Positions 58,800-64,000 of a stretch of 64,000 nucleotides of DNA are shown piece after piece. A model generated the notes under the pieces. The model ran no database searches, was not told the origin of the DNA, and saw nothing but the letters and a program-made list of their open reading frames with translations. Each line of letters starts with the position of its first letter. Position 1 is the first letter of the stretch. A program made the translations under genes and the position numbers. The DNA comes from Sinomonas albida (GTDB lineage Bacteria > Actinomycetota > Actinomycetes > Actinomycetales > Micrococcaceae): NCBI RefSeq assembly GCF_004919045.1, contig NZ_SWDW01000017.1:1-64000 (forward strand), given 5' to 3'.

Positions 58800-60086
58800 T
58801 CACCGCGCCCGGTGGTCGTGGCCGCGCATGCGGAGGGCGACGACTAGTCCGGACAGGGAGGTGAGCGCTGCGACGGCGGCGATGGCGGCGGGGATGCCGT
58901 AGAGGTCGGCGAGGAGGCCGGACAGGAGGGCGCCGACGGCGAAGCCGCCGTCGCGCCAGAGCCGGTAGACCCCGACGGATCGGGCCCGCCAGGTCGGGTG
59001 GGCGACGTCGCCGATCGCGGCGAGGAGGGTCGGGTAGACCATTGCTGTGCCGAGTCCGAGGAGTATGGCGGCGGCGAGCCAGGGTCCGAAGGCGTGGCCT
59101 GCCGCCACGACCGCGAGTCCGACGGCTTGGACGAGCATGCCGGCGGCGATGAGCCATTTGCGGCCCCATCTGTCGGAGGCGGCCCCGGTGAAGAGCTGCC
59201 CGGCTCCCCAGACTGCGGGGTAGGCGGCGGCGAGGATGCCGATCTGGTCCAGGCTCAGCCCGGCGCCCGCGAACAGGACGGGGAAGAGGCCCCAGGCGAG
59301 GCCGTCGTTGAGGTTGTTGACCATGCCGGCCTGGCTCACGGAGGAGAGGGAGCGGTCTGTGAAGCTGGTCAGGGTGAAGACCTGCCCGGTGGTGAGGCCG
59401 GCGTGCGCGCTCCCGTGCGAGCTGACGTGCTGTGCCGCTTCGGCCTTGGCGTGGTGGTGGGTCTCGCGCACGGTCAGGGCGGTCAGGCCCAGGCCGAGGG
59501 CGATGTAGGCGGCGCCGAGGAGGAACGGCGCCGGGCGGAGCCCGTAGGCGGAGGCGAGGTATCCGGTGGCCAGGGCGGTGAGGGCGAGGCCGAGGTAGCC
59601 GGCGGCCTCGTTGAAGCCCATGGCGAGGCCGCGCTGCTTCGGGCCGACCAGGTCCATCTTCATGATCACCGTGGTGGACCAGGTCAGGCCCTGGCTGATG
59701 CCCAGGAGCACGTTGGCCGCGATGACCCAGCCCCAGTCCGGGGCGAGGATGAGCATGGCCGGGACGGGGATCGCCGCGAGCCAGCCGGCCAGGAGGACCG
59801 GCTTGCGGCCGAACCTGTCCGAGAGCGTGCCGGCGAAGTAGTTCATCGCGGCCTTGGACGCCCCGAAGGCGAGGATGTAAGTCAGCGCGCTGGTGTAGAG
59901 GCCGAGGTGGAACGTCTGGGATGCCAGCAGGGGCAGGACCGTGCGCTCCTGGCCGAGGGTGGCCCCGACGAGGGCGTTGACCGCGACGAGGAGCATGAAC
60001 TGGGCCAGGTTCTGCCGCAGCCCCAGCACGGGCCCCGCCGCGGCCTGCCGGGGCTGGTCGGGGGCTCCTGCGCCGGGCGGGCTCAC
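58800..60086 (-). CDS. MFS transporter of the persulfide cluster
   Basis: 428 aa with 12 membrane helices. MFS loop motifs: [17 protein letters not shown] (helix 2-3) and [16 protein letters not shown] (helix 8-9); His-rich central loop [21 protein letters not shown]. Starts with GTG 60086, whose TGA overlap with the trxB stop (GTGA) couples the two. The operon trx-trxB-mfs starts at a CstR-type operator. A sulfur oxyanion or thiol exporter is a reasonable guess from context; nothing in the sequence gives the substrate. Confidence 0.85.
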   Translation of the reverse strand: MSPPGAGAPDQPRQAAAGPVLGLRQNLAQFMLLVAVNALVGATLGQERTVLPLLASQTFHLGLYTSALTYILAFGASKAAMNYFAGTLSDRFGRKPVLLAGWLAAIPVPAMLILAPDWGWVIAANVLLGISQGLTWSTTVIMKMDLVGPKQRGLAMGFNEAAGYLGLALTALATGYLASAYGLRPAPFLLGAAYIALGLGLTALTVRETHHHAKAEAAQHVSSHGSAHAGLTTGQVFTLTSFTDRSLSSVSQAGMVNNLNDGLAWGLFPVLFAGAGLSLDQIGILAAAYPAVWGAGQLFTGAASDRWGRKWLIAAGMLVQAVGLAVVAAGHAFGPWLAAAILLGLGTAMVYPTLLAAIGDVAHPTWRARSVGVYRLWRDGGFAVGALLSGLLADLYGIPAAIAAVAALTSLSGLVVALRMRGHDHRAR

Positions 60087-61078
60087 CGTGCGGCCCCGGC
60101 GGGGGCCGGCACTCGGTGGCTGCGGGCCGGCTGCCCCGGGAGCTCTCGTCCGGCCGGGCCGGCGGCGAGGTGGCGTTCGGCGTCCAGGGCAGCGGCGCAG
60201 CCGGTGCCGGCGGCGGTGATGGCCTGGCGGTAGCGGTGGTCGACGGCGTCCCCGCAGGCGAACACGCCCTCGATGCTGGTGGCTGTGGTGGGGTGCGCGA
60301 CGGCGATGTAGCCCTCCGGATCGAGCTCCAGCTGCCCGGCGACGAGCTCGGTGCGGGGGGTGTGGCCGATCGCGACGAAGATCCCGGTCGCCTCGATGTG
60401 CCTCCGCTGCCCGGTGAGGGTGTCCTCCAAGGTGGCCCCGGCGACCTTCTCCTGGCCGTGGATAGCGGCGATGCGGGTGTTGTACTCGAAGCGGATCTTC
60501 GGGTTCTCGGCCGCGCGCTGGGCCATGATGCGCGAGGCGCGCAGGGCGTCCCGGCGGACCACGACGGTCACGGAGCGGGCGAAGCGGGCCAGGAAGGCGG
60601 CCTCCTCCATGGCGGAGTCCCCGCCGCCGACGACGAGGATGTCCTGGTCGCGGAAGAAGAACCCGTCGCAGGTGGCGCACCAGGAGACCCCGTGCCCGCT
60701 GAGGCGCTTTTCCTCGGGCAGGCCGAGCTCCCTGTAGGCGGAGCCGGTGGCGAGGATCACGGCCGCGGCCTCGTGGGTCTGCCCCGAGCCGGTGGTGACC
60801 TGCTTGGGGTCGGCGGCCAGGTCCACGGCGACGGCGTCGTCGGAGACGATGCGGGCTCCGAAGCGCTCGGCCTGGGCCTGGAGGCCGTCCATGAGCTCGG
60901 GCCCTTGGATCCCGGCGGGGAAGCCGGGGAAGTTCTCGACCTCGGTGGTGTTCATCAGGGACCCGCCCGCGGTGACCGAGCCGGCCAGGACGAGGGGCTC
61001 CAGGCCGGCGCGTGCGGCGTAGACGGCGGCGGTGTACCCGGCGGGGCCGGAGCCGATGATGATCAGCTGCTCGCTCAT
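60083..61078 (-). CDS. trxB: Thioredoxin reductase
   Basis: 331 aa FAD/NADPH enzyme reducing thioredoxin. FAD site [19 protein letters not shown] (residues 7-25), redox disulfide Cys134/Cys137 in [16 protein letters not shown] loop [15 protein letters not shown], and [32 protein letters not shown] near the end. ATG 61078 lies 25 nt after the thioredoxin gene. The C-terminal tail (about 20 residues, Pro/Arg-rich) is longer than usual. Likely serves persulfide reduction in this cluster; not necessarily the housekeeping copy. Confidence 0.95.
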   Translation of the reverse strand: MSEQLIIIGSGPAGYTAAVYAARAGLEPLVLAGSVTAGGSLMNTTEVENFPGFPAGIQGPELMDGLQAQAERFGARIVSDDAVAVDLAADPKQVTTGSGQTHEAAAVILATGSAYRELGLPEEKRLSGHGVSWCATCDGFFFRDQDILVVGGGDSAMEEAAFLARFARSVTVVVRRDALRASRIMAQRAAENPKIRFEYNTRIAAIHGQEKVAGATLEDTLTGQRRHIEATGIFVAIGHTPRTELVAGQLELDPEGYIAVAHPTTATSIEGVFACGDAVDHRYRQAITAAGTGCAAALDAERHLAAGPAGRELPGQPARSHRVPAPAGAAR

Positions 61079-61103
61079 GCGCTCTCCTTCCTGGACCGTC
61101 GGC

Positions 61104-61466
61104 TCAGGAGGCCCGGGCCTTCAGGCGGGCTCGGACCTCGTCCATGTCCAGGCCCTGCACGGCCGCGATCAGCTTCTCCAGGCCGGAGGGATCCAGCGCC
61201 CCGGGCTGGGAGAAGACCAGGATCCCGTCGCGGAAGGCCATCAGGGTCGGGATCGAGGTGATGCTGGCCGCGGCGGCCAGTCGCTGCTCGGCTTCGGTGT
61301 CGACCTTGGCGAAGACTGCCTCGGGGTGCTCCTCCGACGCGGCAGCGAAGGTGGGGGCGAACCTGCGGCACGGGCCGCACCAGGACGCCCAGAAGTCCAC
61401 GAGCACGACCCCGTCGCGGGCGACGGTCTCGTCGAAGGTCTTTTCGGTGATGTCGATGGTAGCCAT
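61104..61466 (-). CDS. Thioredoxin
   Basis: 120 aa. Cys30/Cys33 in [14 protein letters not shown], cis-Pro in TSIPTLMAF. The C-terminus ([23 protein letters not shown]) is a little longer than in TrxA. ATG 61466 ([11 protein letters not shown]) is preferred to an in-frame ATG three codons upstream (61475). It leads the operon with trxB and the MFS gene, 11 bp from a CstR-type operator. Confidence 0.93.
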   Translation of the reverse strand: MATIDITEKTFDETVARDGVVLVDFWASWCGPCRRFAPTFAAASEEHPEAVFAKVDTEAEQRLAAAASITSIPTLMAFRDGILVFSQPGALDPSGLEKLIAAVQGLDMDEVRARLKARAS

Positions 61467-61476
61467 GTCCCCCATG

Positions 61477-61492
61477 ATACCCCTGGGGGTAT
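61477..61492. promoter_or_regulatory. CstR/CsoR-type operator before trx
   Basis: ATACCCCTGGGGGTAT, a near-perfect palindrome, 10 bp upstream of the trx start. Matches the known ATACCCCYNNGGGGTAT-like sites of CsoR/CstR regulators. Confidence 0.75.
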
Positions 61493-61589
61493 TTTGGTGC
61501 AAGCGGGCCTCGGGCAGTTCCCGTGGCGCCCGGCGCACGCCGGCAGGGAGGGCGCGGGACGACACCCCCGCCCGGGAGAGACTTGGCAC

Positions 61590-61605
61590 ATACCCCCTAG
61601 GGTAT
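61590..61605. promoter_or_regulatory. CstR/CsoR-type operator before rhodanese
   Basis: ATACCCCCTAGGGTAT, 58 bp upstream of the rhodanese gene. Its TAT and following TATCCTAG could overlap the promoter. Confidence 0.75.
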
Positions 61606-61662
61606 TATCCTAGTCGGTGGCGCCCCAGAATCCCCTGGGCCCCGATCGGAAGGGAATCCAGC

Positions 61663-61977
61663 ATGAAGGGCATCTCGGTGAACGAGCTGGCGGCACTGGG
61701 CCGCGGGGCCTCGATCGTCGACGTCCGCGAGGCCGACGAATACGCCGAGGCCCGCGTGCCCGACGCGAAGAACCTCCCGCTCTCCGGCCTGGCCTCATCT
61801 CTCGGCGACCTGCCGCCACATCGGCCCGTCTACATCATGTGCGCCTCGGGCGGCCGGAGCGCCCGGGCCACCGCCTTCCTGGCCGAGCAGGGCTTCGATG
61901 CGGTGAACGTCCTCGGCGGGATCACGGAGTGGTATCGCAACGGCCATCAGGTGCACTTCGGACCGGAGGTGGCCTGA
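61663..61977 (+). CDS. Single-domain rhodanese
   Basis: 104 aa sulfurtransferase. VDVREADEYAEARVPDAKNLPL (rhodanese CH2-like start), active-site Cys60 in IMCASGGRSARATAFL, and VNVLGGITEWYRNGH. GGAAGGGA precedes ATG 61663. First gene of the rhodanese-cstR-dsrE unit (1 nt before the cstR ATG). It may move sulfane sulfur among persulfide, DsrE-like and dioxygenase partners. Confidence 0.9.
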   Translation: MKGISVNELAALGRGASIVDVREADEYAEARVPDAKNLPLSGLASSLGDLPPHRPVYIMCASGGRSARATAFLAEQGFDAVNVLGGITEWYRNGHQVHFGPEVA

Positions 61978-61978
61978 G

Positions 61979-62293
61979 ATGAGCGCCGCCCAGCCGCTGG
62001 CCGCCTCCGAGGGTGCCGCGCCCCAGTCCCTCGAGCTGCGCCGGCTCGCCAATCGGCTCAAGCGAGCCCGCGGCCAGCTCGGTGCCGTCATCGATGCCGT
62101 CGAGTCAGGAGCCGACTGCCGCACTGTGATCACCCAGCTGGCCGCGGTGCGCGGGGCCCTGGACAAGGCCGGCTTCGAGCTCATCTCCACCGCCATGCGC
62201 GACTGCGTCAGCACCCCAAGGGGCGCCTCTGCGCCCGCCGAAGACGCGCTGACCATGGAGGAGCTGCGCCGGCTGTTCCTCACCCTCGCCTGA
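61979..62293 (+). CDS. CstR-like persulfide-sensing repressor (CsoR/FrmR family)
   Basis: 104 aa all-helical tetramer-forming repressor. The family core RRLANRLKRARGQLGAVIDAVESGADCRTVITQLAAVRGALDKAG is clear. The two reactive cysteines are Cys47 (GADCRTV) and Cys76 (AMRDCV). The Cu-binding His of CsoR, four residues before the second Cys, is Ala72 here, so the protein should sense persulfides (CstR type) and not Cu(I). Its own region carries ATACCCC-type operators. One nucleotide after the rhodanese stop. Confidence 0.88.
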   Translation: MSAAQPLAASEGAAPQSLELRRLANRLKRARGQLGAVIDAVESGADCRTVITQLAAVRGALDKAGFELISTAMRDCVSTPRGASAPAEDALTMEELRRLFLTLA

Positions 62294-62346
62294 GCGCACC
62301 CACCACCACACATGCCCCGCCGTACGCGCGGGAGAAGGAGTCATCG

Positions 62347-62709
62347 ATGAGCGAAAGCCCCTCCCTCGCCTCGGGGCTTGTCGTCCACGGCACCGGCCCG
62401 TCCCCCGAGGCCTGGCTCCCGGCCGCGATGCGGACCGCACTGAATGCCGCGGCCGACCTCGGGGGCGAACGCGCCGTCGAACTCGTCGTCCAGGGCCCAG
62501 CCGTGGCACTGCTGGCGACGTCCGGAGGTCCCGCCGCCCAGCTCGCGGACGTCCTCGCCGCCGGCATCGGCGTCCTGGCCTGCGGGAACAGCCTGCGCTC
62601 GGCCGGCATCACCGAGGAGGACCTCGCCGCGGGCGTCGCCGTCGTGCCCGCCGCCGTCGGCCACCTCGCCCGCCGCCAGTGGGAAGGCTGGGCCTACGTC
62701 CGGATCTGA
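62347..62709 (+). CDS. DsrE-family sulfur-relay protein
   Basis: 120 aa. The DsrE/TusD-like fold has Cys79 in GVLACGNSLRSAGITEEDL, the usual position of the sulfur carrier cysteine. The family passes sulfane sulfur between proteins. GGAG lies just before ATG 62347, 53 nt after the cstR stop; likely same transcript. Homologs occur beside CstA/CstB in sulfide detoxification clusters. Confidence 0.85.
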   Translation: MSESPSLASGLVVHGTGPSPEAWLPAAMRTALNAAADLGGERAVELVVQGPAVALLATSGGPAAQLADVLAAGIGVLACGNSLRSAGITEEDLAAGVAVVPAAVGHLARRQWEGWAYVRI

Positions 62710-62732
62710 GGCGGCGACCGACTTGCCGCTAG

Positions 62733-62748
62733 ATACCCCCGGGGGTAT
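62733..62748. promoter_or_regulatory. CstR/CsoR-type operator before the persulfide dioxygenase
   Basis: ATACCCCCGGGGGTAT, a perfect 16-bp palindrome, 43 bp before the dioxygenase start and just after dsrE; gives the last gene its own regulated promoter. Confidence 0.8.
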
Positions 62749-62790
62749 CGTTGGAGCGAAAGCACGACCACAGAGCGTTCTTGGAGGAAC

Positions 62791-64000
62791 ATGATGGACG
62801 TCATCGTCATCGACACCCCGCAGCTGGGGGACCGCAGCTATCTCGTGCACGACGGCCGCGTCGGGCTCGTGATCGACGCGCAGCGCGACATCGACCGGGT
62901 CGAGGCCGCAGCCCAGGAGGCCGGGGTCGAGGTCACGCACGTCGCCGAGACCCACATGCACAACGACTACCTCACCGGCGGCCTCGTGTACGCCCGCAAG
63001 CACGGCGTCGCCTATCTGGTCAACGCCGCGGACGAGGTCGCCTTCGAGCGCACGCCGATCGCGGACGGGGAGACCGTCAGGGTCGGCGAGCTGACGGTCA
63101 AGGCCGTCGCGACCCCGGGCCACACCCACAGCCACCTCTCCTACGTCGTCGAGCATGACGGCCAGCAGGCAGTCTTCTCCGGCGGAAGCGTGCTGTACGG
63201 CTCGGTCGGCCGGACGGACCTTGTGGCCCCCGGGCACACTGTCGGGCTCACTCACGACCAGTACGCCTCCGCGCGTCGCCTCGCCGAGGAGGCAGTCGCG
63301 GACGCGGCACTGTACCCGACGCACGGCTTCGGCTCCTTCTGCTCATCCGGGCCGGCCACGGGGGCCGGGGGCTCCACCCTCGGCGAGCAGTTCACGACCA
63401 ACCACGTCTACACGGACGCGGACGAGGAGCACTTCGTCGCCGAGCTCATCGCCAACCTCACCGCCTACCCGAGCTACTACGTGCACATGAGCCCCGGCAA
63501 CATGGCGGGACCTGGCGAACCTGACCTGGACGTGCCCGAGTCCCTGGACCCGGCGGAGCTGCGCGCCCGTCTCGAGGCCGGCGAATGGGTGGTCGACCTG
63601 CGCAACCGCGTCGCCTACTCCTCCGAGCACCTCAAGGGCACGGTGAGCTTCGAGTACGGAAACGGCAACAGCTTCAGCACCTATCTCGGCTGGCTGTTCC
63701 CCTACGGCAAGAAGCTCACCCTCGTCGGCTCCCGCGCCGACGTCGAGAACGCCATCCGCGACCTCTCCCGCATCGGCATCGATTCCCCCGATGCCGCCCT
63801 CGGCGAGGACCCGCGAGAACTCGCTCCGGATGCCGCGGTCTCCTCGTACCCGCGGGTCGCCTGGGAGGGCATGGCCGCGCAGCGCAAGCCCGGCGAGGCC
63901 ATCCTCGACGTCCGCCGCGCGGACGAGCACAAGGCATCCCGGATCGAGGGCGCCGTGAACATCCCGCTCCACGAGCTCCTGAACCGCCTCAACGAGGTCC
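62791..64000 (+). CDS. CstB-like persulfide dioxygenase-rhodanese (partial, runs off right edge)
   Basis: 403 residues in the window, still open. Metallo-beta-lactamase domain (1-about 240) with the iron ligands His55, His57 and Asp59 in AETHMHNDYLTGG, His near 110 in TPGHTHSHLSY, Asp in FSGGSVLYGSVGRTDL and the last His in PTHGFGSFC. Then a pseudo-rhodanese (no active Cys: VVDLRNRVAYSSEHLKGTVSF) and the start of a second rhodanese (ILDVRRADEHKASRIEGAVNIPL). This is the CstB layout: oxidises persulfide to thiosulfate/sulfite. GGAGG lies 5 nt before ATG 62791. Confidence 0.9.
   Translation, partial: MMDVIVIDTPQLGDRSYLVHDGRVGLVIDAQRDIDRVEAAAQEAGVEVTHVAETHMHNDYLTGGLVYARKHGVAYLVNAADEVAFERTPIADGETVRVGELTVKAVATPGHTHSHLSYVVEHDGQQAVFSGGSVLYGSVGRTDLVAPGHTVGLTHDQYASARRLAEEAVADAALYPTHGFGSFCSSGPATGAGGSTLGEQFTTNHVYTDADEEHFVAELIANLTAYPSYYVHMSPGNMAGPGEPDLDVPESLDPAELRARLEAGEWVVDLRNRVAYSSEHLKGTVSFEYGNGNSFSTYLGWLFPYGKKLTLVGSRADVENAIRDLSRIGIDSPDAALGEDPRELAPDAAVSSYPRVAWEGMAAQRKPGEAILDVRRADEHKASRIEGAVNIPLHELLNRLNEV

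Overview
The window is a 64 kb stretch of a very GC-rich chromosome with actinobacterial features: GTG and TTG starts with clear Shine-Dalgarno sequences, many ATGA/GTGA gene overlaps, DUF6458, DUF4190, HAAS and actinobacterial HutG/HutH types, and a CSG (not ASG) MIO motif in HutH. Gene content looks like the Micrococcaceae (Arthrobacter/Sinomonas type); that placement is inference.

Layout. 1-4.3 kb: fructose PTS operon on the minus strand (fruR-fruK-fruA-ptsI; ptsI runs off the left edge). 4.4-17.5 kb: housekeeping and accessory genes (esterase, DUF445, glycerophosphodiesterase, AzlCD amino-acid exporter, TetR, methyltransferases, GNAT, and a LysR / MHS transporter / short-chain dehydrogenase module probably for 3-hydroxybutyrate). 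18-20.5 kb: an amino-acid permease divergent from an IclR regulator. 20.5-27.6 kb: a sugar locus (LacI, two ABC permeases, binding lipoprotein, GH32 fructosidase, second LacI) with four AAACGCTT operators. 27.8-34 kb: GNAT, then histidine utilisation (hutU, hutH, hutG). One 16-bp palindrome type occurs three times between permease and IclR, once before hutU and once before hutG, which ties the IclR and the permease to the hut genes.

34.2-39 kb: a sensor kinase, response regulator, HPt-like protein, SipW-type signal peptidase and TasA/camelysin-like secreted protein, with 11-bp-phased CTCAAG repeats in front of both the response regulator and the TasA-like gene. 39.2-46.3 kb: PadR/HAAS pair, AzgA-type purine permease, universal stress protein, NlpC/P60 hydrolase with a Pro-Ala linker, small metallopeptidase. 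46.4-46.8 kb: tRNA-Glu, tRNA-Asp, tRNA-Phe.

46.8-58.4 kb: accessory DNA beginning right behind tRNA-Phe: tyrosine integrase and excisionase, MobF relaxase, a frameshifted gene, a resolvase fragment, a serine resolvase coupled to a DUF1016 nuclease, and a lower-GC cassette with a TauD-like dioxygenase and a truncated second gene. This is an integrative mobilisable element, partly decayed. 58.8-64 kb: a sulfide/persulfide cluster: thioredoxin, thioredoxin reductase and an MFS transporter divergent from a rhodanese, a CstR-like repressor without the metal-binding histidine, a DsrE-like protein and a CstB-like persulfide dioxygenase that runs off the right edge. Three ATACCCC-type palindromes sit in front of its three transcription units.
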